A stretch of DNA of 64,000 nt, taken from contig JAJEKV010000013.1 in assembly GCA_021234155.1 (NCBI GenBank), forward strand, positions 11,868,669 to 11,932,668, written 5' to 3'. Of this stretch, positions 43,786 to 56,139 are shown in pieces. A program made the translations under genes and the position numbers. The notes beneath the pieces are model-generated. The model worked only from the letters and a program-made list of their open reading frames with translations, was not told the origin of the DNA and searched no databases. Every line of letters starts with the position of its first letter. Position 1 is the first letter of the stretch. The DNA comes from Isoetes taiwanensis. Lineage: Eukaryota; Streptophyta; Lycopodiopsida; Isoetales; Isoetaceae.

Positions 43786-46700
43786 ATGGTTACTCAGGCA
43801 GAAAGGCCTCAGAATGTCGGAATCCTTGCAATGGAGGTTTATTTTCCTTCCACATGCGTTATGCAGGTTTGTCGTCCCTTTCACTCCTCTTTCCGCTGTT
43901 GGGTGCCTCTTTTTTGTGGTAATTCTTATGGTGTTTATTAGATCTGGTACGCCTGCTTTAACGAGATCCTTCAGTTATTCCATGCGGAGCATATTTTGTT
44001 TTTTTCTTCCAGCATACTATTTGCATGCTGCTATTTCTGCTCAGTGCTTAATCGGATCTCATAAGATACAAAGGATTAATATAAACTGTTTTTGAAATCA
44101 CGGAACAAACTGTTTTTAGCAGAAGATCACTTCACTGCTCTGACCACACTTTTGTATCCCGATGACCCAACTTATTCCAACGTGTAACACTTCAGTTGTT
44201 AAGCCTGGTTGAAAAGCTATGGGCCATTTCCGAAAAAAAGAAAACGTGTGCTAAATCTGGATTTGCAAGTTCCAGAGTTTAGTTTTATGGGCATCTGATC
44301 TCTGCATTGTGAGATGCGAGGAGGCCCCACAGCTTGGCTTCTCAAATCTGGCTTGAGAAATTTGGTTTAGATGGGCTTTGCTTTTATTAATCTAGTTAGA
44401 AGGGGGACCTGAAATACATAACCATTCCCAATACATGCAATGAGGCAAAAACTTAGTCAATCTGGGCAGTTTTGGTGTCATTAATAACATCTTTAGGCTA
44501 CTGATTGATAAAATGGCTTTCTGGAACAGGATAAGTTGGAAGATTTTGATGGTGCCAGCAAAGGAAAATACACTATTGGACTAGGACAAGAGCACATGGC
44601 TTTTTGTACAGATAGAGAAGATGTGATTTCAATGAGGTCTGTCTCTACTTCCTTGATGTCATGGGTCAGCGAGCATGTATCACCCCTGAGATTTATTGCG
44701 TCCATTTCTTATTGTGGAATTCACCTGGGATTGTAGATTTACTAATTTTTGTTAAAATTTGTGAGCAGGGTCATTTATCAATCATCTTCTTTAGTAAGGA
44801 TAAAGTATTTATCTCTATTTTATGTTTCATCAGCCTTACAGTTGTAAAGTTGCTCTTGGAAAAGTACAACATTGCACCAGAGAAAATTGGCCGTCTAGAG
44901 GTTGGCAGTGAAACAGTGATTGACAAAAGCAAGTCAATTAAATCTTTTATCATGCAATTATTTGAGGTATCGCATCGCGTTTATCTTATTTTTAGACTTC
45001 AATTCGTATACCTCAAATTCCTGATTGTATGATGATGATGACCAGAAAAGTGGTAATCATGACATTGAAGGTGTGGATTCAACCAATGCCTGCTATGGTG
45101 GCACAGCAGCCCTCTTAAACTGTGTAAACTGGATAGAAGGGAGTGGATGGGACGGTCGCTATGCTCTTGTAGTTGCAGCAGATAGCGCGGTATGTTTTGC
45201 ATATATGAAAAAACATGTGTTTGAGTATTAGATGTGAATTAGGTTGTTACCTGTTGGAACAAAGGGAAAAGTTCTAAAAGACAAAGGGAAAAGTTCTAAA
45301 AGAGCCAAGTTCTAAGGCATCTGATTGGATCAGTCTAGTGGCCAAGGTGAATTTGTTTGTTGGTACTTCAAATTAGGAAAATATGAAATTGGATTATGTA
45401 TCTCCTTTATATTCAACTGCATCAGTAGAGACGAAGGGTCATGTGTTTGTCACATATTGATAATTATCGTGTCTGTTGTAATTTAATGAAAGGAAATAAA
45501 TTTGGACAGGACTATCGGGGTCGGATCAGAGACTTTCAGCTTGAAAAGTTTCAGGATTTTGCAGCTGTGTTCCAATGTGTTTGGATAATTGCTGATTTCT
45601 GTCTTTTTTTTTGATAGGTCTATGCAGAAGGCCCAGCTAGACCAAGTGGAGGAGCAGGTGCAGTTGCAATGCTTGTTGGCCCTGATGCTCCATTGGTTTT
45701 GGAGCGGCAATACAGTGGTACATACATGGCACACACTTATGACTTTTACAAGCCAAATCTTGCCAGCGAGTATCCGGTTAGTGTATTTTTTTTTTTTTCC
45801 GTGCATTGACAAATTGATATATCATGAAATAGCACATAAGCGGATCATGTTTGTTAATAGGTGGTGGATGGCAAGTTGACTCAAACATGTTATTTAATGG
45901 CCCTTGATCGTTGTTATCAGCGTTTTTGTGCAAAGTAAGAACTAAACATACTTTATTTCTTAAATTCATCTTCCATCTGTTTATAACAATCTTAATGTAA
46001 AACAGGTTCGAGCAAGGTGAAGGAAGGGAATTTACTTTAAAAGATGCAGATTATCTAGTTTGTCACTCACCTTATAACAAGGTAAAGTATCCATTCTGAA
46101 CATGATATAAGATCAAATTCAACCTCGAATTTACCATGTGACTTCCCTTTGTTTGACTGGCCCATGTTTAGACCTCACGGTACTGACTGCTGTTATATAT
46201 ATGCAGCTTGTTCAGAAGTCTTTTGCCCGCTTGGTCTACAATGACTACATGAGATCTAGCAGGTTTGAGTTTTTTACTAGACTCCTAGCAAATGCATTGT
46301 TGGTATGCTAATGAAAAGGGTTTGCATAGTTTTGTGAGCGCAGATGTGGCACAGAAGTTCCATCCATTTTCAAATGTATCCCTAGAAGAAAGCTATGTAA
46401 ATCGTGACCTAGAAAAGGTTTCAAATACTCAACCTCATTGCTGATTGCATCTCTCCTCCTCTTCTACTCTTAACAAAATTGAGAATTACAGGTGGCCCAA
46501 CAAGTTGCCAAGCCAGGTTACGATGCCAAGGTTTCGCCCACAACCCTGATACCAAAAAATGTGGGCAACATGTATTGTGCTTCTCTTTACGCAGGACTTG
46601 CTACCCTTCTCCACAATAAACATGAGACTCTGGTATCGACATTTCACAGTTCTGAATATTCTTCAGTCTAAAAATTCTTGTTTCACTCTAGTCAATCTTG

Positions 46701-47265
46701 TCATACAAAAAATAAATTGTTTTGTTTTGCTCCATATGATCTATCTTTGAATATTAGTGTCTTTCAGAAATAAGAAAGATATTGCTATGGAGAGGGCCAT
46801 GGGATGTTTGACACCATTTTCTTTCCTTCAGATTGGCAATCGCATTTTGATGTTTTCTTATGGAAGCGGTCTGGCGTCAACTCTTTTCTCAATATTAGTG
46901 CGAGAAGGGCAAGGTTTTGCCACACTCTCAAATATTACAAGAGCAATGGACATTTCTCTCAAACTTGCGTCACGCATTGTGGTAAGGTTCTTGCAGTCCC
47001 AATATTGACGAATGTTTATAACATAATCCATACAAATTAAGCCAATCTTTTTTTCTTTCACTACTAGGTGGACCCTGAAGAGTTTGAAGTTACCATGAAG
47101 CGCATGGAGTCTCTTTATGGTTCTAAAGATTTTGTTGCCACAAAGGAGTTGGATGTATTGCGGCCAGGTTCATTCTATTTGATCAAAGTAGATGCTCTTT
47201 ATAGGCGTTTCTATGACAGAGTCCCTATTGACGAGAGGTTTTCTGCTAATGGGGCTGTCCATTGA
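43786..47265 (+). CDS. HMGS: Hydroxymethylglutaryl-CoA synthase, 12 exons, complete (465 aa)
   Basis: This enzyme condenses acetyl-CoA with acetoacetyl-CoA to HMG-CoA, the second step of the cytosolic mevalonate pathway to sterols and isoprenoids. Exons: 43786-43866, 44530-44636, 44834-44966, 45046-45189, 45618-45776, 45861-45934, 46006-46081, 46207-46262, 46339-46417, 46492-46632, 46832-46981 and 47068-47265. All junctions are GT-AG and the 1398-nt sum is in frame. Landmarks are [48 protein letters not shown] (Glu89), [16 protein letters not shown] (catalytic Cys123), [48 protein letters not shown] (His253), [31 protein letters not shown] and [14 protein letters not shown]. The length equals the plant norm (about 460). 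There is no signal peptide, as expected for the cytosolic enzyme. Nothing is broken. Confidence 0.96.
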
Positions 47266-47574
47266 CTGTAAGTATGGAGTGGGCAGTGTATTATAATTTC
47301 CCTTTCAGAAATCATTCTTCAATTATCAAGAGATTATTCAAGAGAATATTGAGTAGACTTTCTATCTGGTCTTGTTATCAATAAACAACATATAACCCAA
47401 GGAGGGTTGAGAAGAAATTTTGTACTTTTAGAATTTATTTCCATTCAAACCACTGTTTGACCGTTATTTTTTACGAAAGACCATAATAAAAATGTAATAA
47501 TTGTAAATCAATGGCTTAAATCATTGAAACATTTTTTTTTTCTACTTGGAATTTGAAGATTTTTCTTCACAAAC

Positions 47575-48010
47575 ATGGCAATCGTGTAAGAAATCTAAAA
47601 TTTGTATATGCTTTTACCACCTAGAAATAAATGTCTTTTATTTTGTATGTTAGTTTGTCAGAAGGCTGGGCTGATTGCTTTCGGGGCGGGGGTTTTTTAC
47701 TCGAAAACCTTTCGGGGCGGGGGTTTTTTAATCCGAGCAGTAATCCGCTTGCTGCATTTTTGTATTGGGTCCCATAGACCGATTGGTCTCCGTGGACGAT
47801 AAAAGTACCTTCCTTCCTTCCTTTCCGACATGAAAATTTGGATGCATTGCAGATGCTCATCCTCGTAACATTTCAACAATAGAGCAGTTGGTTTGCAGGG
47901 CAACCATGTAAGATGTAAGAAATCTAATGTTTGCATGTGCTTTTACCATCCAGAAATAAGATGTCTATTACTGGCAACTAACATCTCAACAATATAGTAG
48001 TTGAGTCGCA
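47575..48010. repeat. Partial tandem duplication downstream of HMGS, interrupted by module T3
   Basis: GTAAGAAATCTAAAATTTG, TGCTTTTACCACCTAGAAAT and AAATGTCT (47585-47640) recur as GTAAGAAATCTAATGTTTG, TGCTTTTACCATCCAGAAAT (47914-47965). CAACAATAGAGCAGTTGGTTTGCA (47873) recurs as CAACAATATAGTAGTTGAGTCGCA near 47988. T3 sits between the first two copies. Confidence 0.65.
47676..47825 (+). repeat. 3' hairpin module of a non-LTR element, copy T3, with (TTCC)n tail
   Basis: TCGAAAACCTTTCGGGGCGGG, GGTTTTTTAATCC, TATTGGGTCCCATAGACCG and TTGGTCTCCGTGGACGATAAAA match T1, then CCTTCCTTCCTTCC. The CTTTCGGGGCGGGGGTTTTTT part is duplicated at its start. It is a 5'-truncated insertion about 410 bp past the HMGS stop. 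Confidence 0.8.
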
Positions 48011-49035
48011 TTTTGTTTCGGTACTGTGTCCGCTACACCAATAATCCGCAATCATGTTCGAATGTTCGGGACCTCTGATTTTTGATGACTCTTGATCCCC
48101 CCGGGCTCCAACACAATGCCGCTTCATTTGCCAAGCGCATAAAAGTATGGAGTTGTGCAGTATATTGGGTCACAATACAAGGTGTCTCAAAATAGGCCAC
48201 CACTATGTGTGTGTCAATAGACCTTCCCTTGGTTAATGCTTGAGAGTTATTATCTAATCTCAAAGATAGGATGTTGGACCTTTGGATCCTGGCACAATTC
48301 ATAGGATATTCCCTCTGCATACATCTTGCATACCCATTTGAGGTCTTCGTGGGGTCAAACTGACCCGCTTTTAAAGGGGTGCCCCTTGATCCAATACCAT
48401 GGTTAAAGCAGTAATTAGACACAATACAATACAACACCACATGAATACATAGTGTACGACAAAGCATAACCCAAAGACAACAGTAGCATTCAAAGATGAG
48501 ACGAGCCTGAGGAATCGAATCCCAGTTTGAATCCAATGCTCATAACTCACCTACCTGTGTATGCAATAAGTGTGTGCATCCATGTTCACAATAAGCCTAT
48601 ATATAGGGATGATCGGACCAGACCACTGACTGCTACTCCAAGTTGCAACGGGCAGTGGCATGCATCCGATGATCCCTATACACAACGCTTGCCTAGACAA
48701 ACGAGAAGAGCTGCAATGCAACAGGTAAAGGCCATCAGTGAACCCGGGAAATTGAACCCCAGCGCAATGCCAATGCTCATCCAGGCATAAGACAGATCCC
48801 TCATTAGTGGATCAGCCTTATGCCTAAGGGCCGAAGCCCGTTGAAAGCCTGAGAGTGTTAGCAACCATGGCAATAATGCACAACAAAACCATGCTTCTAA
48901 AACCATAGACCAACCTGAGGAAGACAGCAAGGCACGAGCATAGAAAGCATTGCATGTTCATGGACTCAAAAAATGTACACCTGGCACCAACGCCAGCAAC
49001 ATGATTAAACAACAACATCAAAAAAATAGAACAAC
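48011..49035. other. No gene recognised
   Basis: The minus ORF 48033-48536 (167 codons) has no recognisable domain or start context. GAATCCAATGCTCAT (48530) and AATGCCAATGCTCATCC (48768) echo each other. It could be the 3' non-coding part of the minus-strand HUH gene's element. Confidence 0.35.
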
Positions 49036-50699
49036 CTAGTTCATGGGCTCCCCAGATGTGGCCTGCCTGATGATGGCATGAAGCTGCCGGATCTCCTGGG
49101 CCAGAAGAGTCCTGGCAAGACTCGTATGATATGATCTAAGTGCATGTAGCTTAGACATTGGAGCACCAAGTTGCTCCCAAGCAACACTAGAGATTGCCAA
49201 GTCAATTGCAGCATAGAAACCTATCAGCTGTCTGCTCTAGATCCTAAGTGAGGATGCAATCTTGTGGGCCTCTGTACCAACTTGGATAAGGCTAGATATG
49301 AACTCCTCTGCATTGAAAACTTGCTCAGCCTCTGGAGGATAAACCTGGGAACTAGGCCTTGATGCATCAATCGTAGAACTAATAAGAGAGGGATCCAAAC
49401 TCACAACTGGGTGGCCCATCTCAACCATTCCGATCCTACAAGAACGCGTCACCACCACAAGCTTTAATGAAGAAAAACAAAAACAAACACACAATTGGAG
49501 TTGTACAAGCAAACAAATAAAAAAGAATCACCCAACAGCCATGGTATAGTCCCTAGTGTGAATGGGGATGTAATCCATACCATGATCTGGAATTTTTCTA
49601 AAGGATGGATCACCAAGATCCTCAAAGTTACAGTCCCTCTCATCTGGTGGCACGGAGTCAACCCAGTACCTCGGGCGCCCAGGACCATTCCGTTCCACCG
49701 CCACATACCCTGCAGGCAAACCAAAGAGGATGGTCCTCACATCAGATGGCATGCAATGGGCGGGGTTTAGCAGAACCCTCCATGCAGCACGCACTCTGTG
49801 CTCATTGACATGAGTACTATTGGAGGGAATGATCCAACTACTGCTCAAAGTATACTTCCCACTCCTCAGCATCCTGCAAATAGTAAACGTTAAGCTAGGA
49901 GTGAGTCTCCGGCCTCCATCATAGAACACAAAGTGAGCTGCCTTATTCAACAGATTCTTGTTGTCCAATACACACGAACCTTTCGTGCCCCCAGCGCCCC
50001 ACCTCAGATACAAGTCCTTCCCCTTCGAAATCATGGATTCAGAGATGTTATGGAGATGACAAGAATAGTGTACCTTACCTACATCCTTCATACAGTACCC
50101 TAGCATGCCCTCAAAGAAGTGCAATCTGTTGTTCTTGAGCGCTTTGCGCACTAGAACAACACCAGTTGGTTTGGAGGCCCAATTGGATCGGGCTCAGCCT
50201 CATTCAAGGCTTTAGATGTCTTGTACCGGGCTCTCAGCACAGATTGGACATGAAGGTGGTCTGCAGAAGACCCCCTCTCCAAGGCAACTGCACCAGCAAC
50301 ACATCTTCTATTACAGAAGGAACAGAGGGCATCAAAGAAACTAAGAGGGACATCTTGCCCAGACAATCCCAGTGTTACAGAGACATCAATTGCCTCCCAA
50401 TTCTGTGCAAGGTTAAGCATGGCAGGATTTGGCAGGGGAGAGGGAGTATCAGTCTGCACAGAACCTGAATTCACATCGGCTTGGGCAGCAGGAGCTTTTC
50501 CCTTTCTAGCTGCTCTCCTCGTATGGACATGACCACAAGCACAACTCACAAAACAAAACCAGAATCAGGAAGGTGCTCACCTGTTTTGTGCAGGTCGTTG
50601 CTGGTTGCCAAGATGGATAGGGGCGGCCCCAATTTCAATTGCAGGAGGCTGCTGACACCTGCAACAACCAAAATTAGAAGGGTCTGGGTTCATCGCCAT
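49036..50699 (-). CDS. HUH/Rep-type endonuclease gene of a putative DNA transposon, spliced, lightly damaged
   Basis: Proposed exons are 50699-50581 (ATG at 50699; MAMNPDPSNFGCCRCQQPP), 50544-49532 and 49435-49036. Exon 1 joins in phase to SCACGHVHTRRAARKGK. Exon 2 has DVSVTLGLSG, FFDALCSFCNRRCVAGAVAL, then ERGSSADHLHVQSVLR. The H-L-H at 50258-50250 fits the HUH motif of rolling-circle Rep endonucleases. A one-base frame change near 50170-50210 leads to LHFFEGMLGYCMKDVGKVHY. Its Tyr (50097-50095) with Y-x-x-K spacing fits the Rep nicking-Tyr motif. The C-terminal body is DVRTILFGLPAGYVAVERNG and RPRYWVDSVPP. Exon 3 reads IGMVEMGHPVVSLDPSLISS, has one in-frame TAG at 49237, then stays open for 66 codons to 49036 (AAIDLAISSVAWEQLGAP). 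Such proteins nick DNA and join it through Tyr. By memory it resembles Replitron-like eukaryotic HUH elements; family placement is inferred. Confidence 0.55.
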
Positions 50700-51524
50700 C
50701 TAAGGCTTTAGCACGCGCTGCCCTATCCGATCCACCTTTGCCAAAACACAAAATAATCCTCCTTCCCAAAAGCTAGATGCCACCGTCAACTTTATACGTA
50801 TTTGCATACCAATACCCCCTTTAACCTTCAAAAATCTTATATTCTAAACATACGGTTCTTGATCGGGCAAACATTAACAATTGGTTATGGCGTGTTAAAA
50901 GGCTTGGAATACGGTTAGGACTATGATTTCAGTTTTTTATATGCAGCGCAAACAATGCTAGCGCTTTGACTTTTTGGGTTGTCCAAAGGGCAAACCCTAG
51001 GCGAGGTGATGAGGATTTCAGAATATGCTTGGAATATCCTTAATGCAAGGCATAGATTAGTGTGGAGGATGGAATATAAAGTGAATATGCCATTTGGAGG
51101 GCAGAGATAATAGCAAAAAAAAATTGTGGCTCCAAATTTGATTCGTCCGAATATGCCAGAAAACATTGCATGCCTTCCCCTTCCGAAGCCGGGTTCATGA
51201 AATTCCTTTTAGAATTGCTTGTTCCAACCCAAAGGTGTAACATATGCCTGTGCCTTAGGGTTTTTCAAGCAGGAAGACTTTCGTTGCCTTTTCTTGGATT
51301 AGTCGATCTTGCTCTTCCCTGGTATACTTCGATTTCTTTGATTCGATTTGTGCATAATGTTTTGAGAGAATGACATGTGCTTTGATTGCCTGGAACTAGG
51401 GTTTAAATAGTCATTAAAATCCGTTGATGGGTCTGTTGATTGTATGCCATCTCTTCGATAACATGTTTTCCGAGCATAACTTGGTACTATGAGCATATTA
51501 TTTTGCAGCAGATTGTTTTCACGA
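50700..51524. other. Non-coding, no gene seen
   Basis: This is presumably the 5' flank of the HUH gene (GC-rich just above 50700, then AT-rich). Short ORFs have no domain. Confidence 0.35.
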
Positions 51525-51935
51525 GTTTATGGCTTTGTTGCAAGCACAGCTTGTATGGTCATCAATCTGCAATAGATTGCTATGAGTTTATGCTTGCTGG
51601 CCTTCATAGTTTGACATCTTATGTTACAGCAGATGCAAAAAGCTCTTTCAATGTGGGAATATCGCTAGTTTATGGCTTTGTTGAAGCATAGATTTGCAGC
51701 AGATTATTTTCGCCATTTTATGGCTTTGTTGCAAGCACAACTTCTATGATCATTCTGTGATGGCCTTTTAATTTAACATCTTATCTTATACTTATGGTAC
51801 AACATATCTAAAGAGCTCTTTAATTGTAGGTAAATCACCAGTTCATGGCTTTGTTGGAAGCACGACTCATATGGTCATTGTTGCTGGCCTTCTTTAACTT
51901 AACATCACTGTGCTCTTTCATTGTAGGAAAAGCAA
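51525..51935. repeat. Degenerate tandem repeat, three units of about 130-190 bp
   Basis: TATGGCTTTGTTG(C/G)AAGCACA(G/A)CTT, TATGGTCAT, TGCTGGCCTTC, TTTGACATCTTATGTTACA/TTTAACATCTTATCTTATA and GAGCTCTTT(A/C)A(T/A)TG recur in order three times. Confidence 0.75.
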
Positions 51936-52079
51936 TGCTCCAAAATAAAGAGATCATTTGACGTTAAGAATTGAAGTTAACAATGACATCTAGGATATAT
52001 TTCCATGCTGGTTATTTTGGATATATGTTACAACATGCCTGAATTTGAAACGTTTATTTTTGGTATGTTATGGGAGATC

Positions 52080-52104
52080 TTTTTTTTTTTTTTTTTTTTT
52101 TTTT
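52080..52104. repeat. Poly-T tract
   Basis: An uninterrupted run of about 25 T. It could be the A-tail of a minus-strand retroposed sequence, but nothing recognisable is attached. Confidence 0.85.
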
Positions 52105-52374
52105 GTTGGGAAAAGAAATAAAAGTTCAAAAAACATTGACAAGTTCATGAATAACATACAAACTATCAACTATAGCACAAAGCCCATAATACACCAGAAC
52201 AGAAAGTTTCAATTTTTTTTTCCGATACAAAGCATGGCCACGATAACATCATCTCTTCAATATCTTTATAAAAGCTTACTGCACGACAATGATGCAGGAC
52301 AAAAGACATGACCAAAATGATTAATTGGGCAGAGAGTATGATTTGCTGCTATGCAAATCATAATTTAATCAGCT

Positions 52375-52560
52375 AGTGGGATGTGAAACCCTATCAAATC
52401 CGCCTGGAAATTTGTTGTTTTGACCTAGAAAACTTAACCAAATATGAGCACATCATACATCATTTAAAAATGCCAGAGAGAGCTTTTCAACACGATAAAA
52501 AACACTCAAAATGGAGTCTGGATTCAAAAGTTATGATTAAAATCAAATTACCATCAAATC
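52375..52560. repeat. Dispersed repeat, copy 2 (see 2330-2500)
   Basis: It has the same ordered words as copy 1, in the same orientation, 50 kb away. A similar GAAAGCTCTCTACATAAGCTTTCC motif follows at 52660. Confidence 0.6.
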
Positions 52561-53345
52561 TGCATGGCATGCACTTTGCAAAAAGGTATCCGGACTGAAA
52601 AATACAAAAAACAGGTACTTATCTTGATAGATCTGGGTCAATTCATATTCCAATAGAAAGCTCTCTACATAAGCTTTCCAACGAGCCCAAGATCATCTGA
52701 ATCTTGACCTCTAGCTCAAGTTATGAGCGCAGGGAAAATTAACATTCTCTCTCTAGCATTATTCTAAAGCTCTCTTACATTTGATTAAATCTAACCAAAA
52801 ATTTATAAGAAGTATTTGCAAACATAATGAGACAGGTGATTATGTGGCAATTAATAGTTCTTAATGTTTATTCTGGTGTTTTTCTAGTTGTGGTATTCTT
52901 ATTTACTTGTATCCACATGAATGCAGTATTATGTGGATTTAGTCATGTGCGCACTCATTATCTTCAATGCTTATTTGTACTTTTAGTGTTGTGTTAACTT
53001 GGTATAGAGGGCAACCAGTGTTGGGCAAAGTCTTTGGGTCCAATCGGAAATTTTTTTATGGTTACTTTAGCCAGTCAGATATCTTATGTTTAGAGCCGGA
53101 ACTTTCCATTGACTTATAAGAAAACCATAAAAAACCTACCGAAAAATTCCTACGATATAGTAACTTAACCGGAGAATTTCCAATTTCTATATAGAAAGAG
53201 ATGTGAATCGATCACATTAGGTCATAGAGATGATGACGAGCGCCTACTTTCTTGCACTTTTTTTCCTTTCCCTCCGTTCCAATTTAAACACGGTTCTTGG
53301 CAATTCTTCTTCGGGAAATGAGAAATTTGGGGGGTTCTGAATAGA
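52561..53345. other. Non-coding, no gene seen
   Basis: AT-rich sequence upstream of the first L1-like copy. It may include that element's promoter or 5' UTR, but no motif is clear. Confidence 0.35.
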
Positions 53346-53419
53346 ATTTGGTGAATTCTACTTGCTGCCTGTGTAGGTGGGCATCATCTTTGAAATCCTT
53401 GCAACAAAAGCTTTGCATA

Positions 53420-53710
53420 GATACCAAAATCTTTGCAATTATCAAACATGAAGATAGAATTTCTTGTGGTTTCCTCTCGGGCTCACCATCTGAGCTTTGG
53501 ACATCCTTTATTTCCAATCAATTTTCTTGGATCACTTATATCATCAAGAATACACATTTGTGCCTAGTTCTGTTGAATTTGAAACAGAGATCATTGACTC
53601 TTGGCTACAGGAATTTGCTGGAAACAAGAATAGCTCATCAACGGGGGATTTTCAGAATGAATTGTGAATGGTTTGATCATAAAATTATAGTCAAGCTGTA
53701 TTCAGAGTAA
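53420..53710 (+). pseudogene. Small first ORF of L1-like copy A
   Basis: Split frames (GSPSELWTSFIS; SVEFETEIIDSWLQEFAG) align with the ORF at 59420-59635 of copy B (SFSELWYNFF; SSEEFEVEIIDSWLLEFTG). Both precede ORF1. Copy A has at least two frame changes. The function of this small upstream ORF is unknown. Its presence in both copies shows it belongs to the element. Confidence 0.5.
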
Positions 53711-53879
53711 AATTATGTTGATGCTTTTAGGCACAGAGAAAGGATTGATGATCCCTGATTGATAGTTAGTTTCTCCCTCTTCTGAGCATCCCCCCTGTGT
53801 TTTTTCCTCCCTCATGTTTCTTCTAATTTTCCCTTTTTTTGTCCACGTTTTGCTGTTTTTTTCTCCTGAACTTTTTATA

Positions 53880-56012
53880 ATGGCTTCCAAATCCACTTTA
53901 AGCCCTAAAAAAATCTCTATATTACATGTATTTTCCGAGCTGAAGGCTGAAGAACGCTCGCAGCTTCTCAAAATCTTGCTTCATATCAGAAAGATCCCAA
54001 ACAGACTTCTCTTTTCGAAAATTTCTTGGCTCTTCTTCAAGAAAAATCCCAAATGGATCCTGCTTGCTATAAGGTACCAGTTTGGGACAATCTCTCAACT
54101 GATCCAGATATGAATGGCTTCAGACATCCTATTAACCCAGCCACTGGCATTGCTTTGCACTATGGAGTAACAAGGCCTTCAAATGAGATCCATTCTGATG
54201 ATACTCTTGATCGTGCCCTGGAGTCATGGCACCGTCCGAATGGCAACAAAATAGACTTCTATACTGATATCTCTCTCAATACTCCTTCTGTCCATTCTAA
54301 AATAAAATCCATGTCTAATTCTGCTGTCATTGTCAAGCTAAATAAATGTGGGATCAAAATTGATAAATTATGGGCTTTTCTTTTGAACCTCCATAAAGGT
54401 ATACTTATAAATGCCATTTATTGGCTAAATTACTCATACATCATGTTAGAATGCGAGAATAGCAGAACTACAAATTTTTTTCTAAACCATGATCCGCTTA
54501 CCTTTGAAAATTGCCAAGTTACCTTTCTTAAATGGCTCCCTGATTTGGAATAGAGAAGATAAACAACCTCTGCATCAATTGCATCTACATCCTTGCTTGG
54601 CCTTAATCCTATCTACTGGGATGAAGAATGCTTTCGTGCCCTTTTCAACTCAATTGGCACATATATATCCACTGAATACTCTCCATACAAGCCTCCCAAA
54701 TCCTTTGTTCAGCTTGACTTATTCAAGGACATCCCCCTATATATACCTTTTATAGATGCTTTTGGGAAAGAAACAAAATTATCTCTCAGGTGGTCTGGTC
54801 TTCCATCTCAATGCCATAAATATTTGCAGGGGGACTTTTGGTTGGGGAAAGCAACAACAAGACAGTTTAGGGCTGATTGATGATCAAGGAAAGTATCTAT
54901 ACCATTCTCAAATTGAGAATGAGAAAGGATTGAAGATGTTAGTAAAAGGAAAGGCTCCTATCCATGAAGCAGTGGATAAATCAAGAACTGAGCTTCATCA
55001 CTCTCTCCCTTATGGATTATCCTATCAAAGATAAAAGTAAAAGTGGTCCACTAAATAAGAGAACTCAAGGAAAAGGGCAACTCAATATCAAATTGGTTTC
55101 CTCTGCTCCAAAGAATGTTTCATCGAAGCATTTCTAGACTCACAAGGCACAGTGGTAAATGGAAAAAGTGCTAATAATGGTATATCTATTAACCCTATCT
55201 CTTGCTTTCCACACAGTGATAAAAATACAGACTACACTAAGGTCCCTGATGAAGATGACATTCTTCCTACTGAGTGCGCCAATCAGTTTAAGATATTATA
55301 TATTCTTAATAATGAGATAGGAGATAATTTAACTTTGAGCATGCCTGCTTTGATTCTTCAGAATCCCAATAATGCCACACTGAGTGAGCATGATGTTCTC
55401 CATGAAAACCATGATAATCATGATTTCAACCATGATCTCATATCTCTGATTGATACTAGTCCCACCTACCATGGATCACAACCTATCCATATCACCCCCA
55501 TTTCTACTTTTATTGAAGAACAACTAGCTTCATTTTAGGAAGGCATGTTTGGTAATATTATGAATTGTGAAGAGGAAAAGGCTCAAGCAGTAGGATTTGG
55601 TAAAATGAATGATATCTAGAACAAAGAAGGTGCTGGACTAAATGATGTGGAGGCTACAACAGAAGAGACTGAGTTTGTGCTAGATACTACAATCAGGAAT
55701 AGCATCAAGAAGATACATGCGCACAAAGAGATAGCAGTTAATGTACAGGACAAGGATTTCTCAGAAAATGCTGCACAAAGGCAAGTAACTCCTCCTATTT
55801 TAAATGACACTAATAATTCAAATATGGTTAATAATATGTTTGAATTTATTCCTGGGGGAGTTTCAGACCTGAATGATGATGAAAACTTCAGTGATCTAGT
55901 GATAAAGAGAAAGGGGGATGAATGCTATCTCTTGAACTCTAGAGCTATGTTTGATTCTACTCAAACTCATGGCTCTCCAAATAAAACAAACAAGACACAG
56001 CCTGCTAGATAG
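53880..56012 (+). pseudogene. L1-like copy A, ORF1 (nucleic-acid-binding protein), fragmented
   Basis: It starts ATGGCTTCC at 53880 (MASKSTLSPKKISILHVFSE). After a frame change come YKVPVWDNLSTDPDMNGFRH, YGVTRPSNEIHSDD, SAVIVKLNKCGIKIDKLWAF, ILINAIYWLNYSYIML (RNA-binding-like DUF4283 type core of plant LINE ORF1), SPIYWDEECFRALFNSIGTY, then LPSQCHKYLQGDFW where a zinc knuckle would be. A low-complexity Ser/Asn/Asp-rich tail ends in FEFIPGGVSDLNDDENFSDL. Several stops are present. ORF1 would coat element RNA. The order and motifs match copy B. Confidence 0.7.
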
Positions 56013-56139
56013 GTGCCCATTATAGAGAAAACTCCAGCAGGGAATACAAGAAGTAAAATCAAACGAGGAAAAAAAAACCAGTAAAAAAAACAGAAAGTAG
56101 TTTCTTTATCCTTCTTCTACTCAAACTTTCTCTCCTTCC

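Noticed and set aside
48033-48536. 167-codon minus-strand ORF as a gene
   Set aside because: No domain, no convincing start, weak composition; could be chance in non-coding flank of the HUH element.
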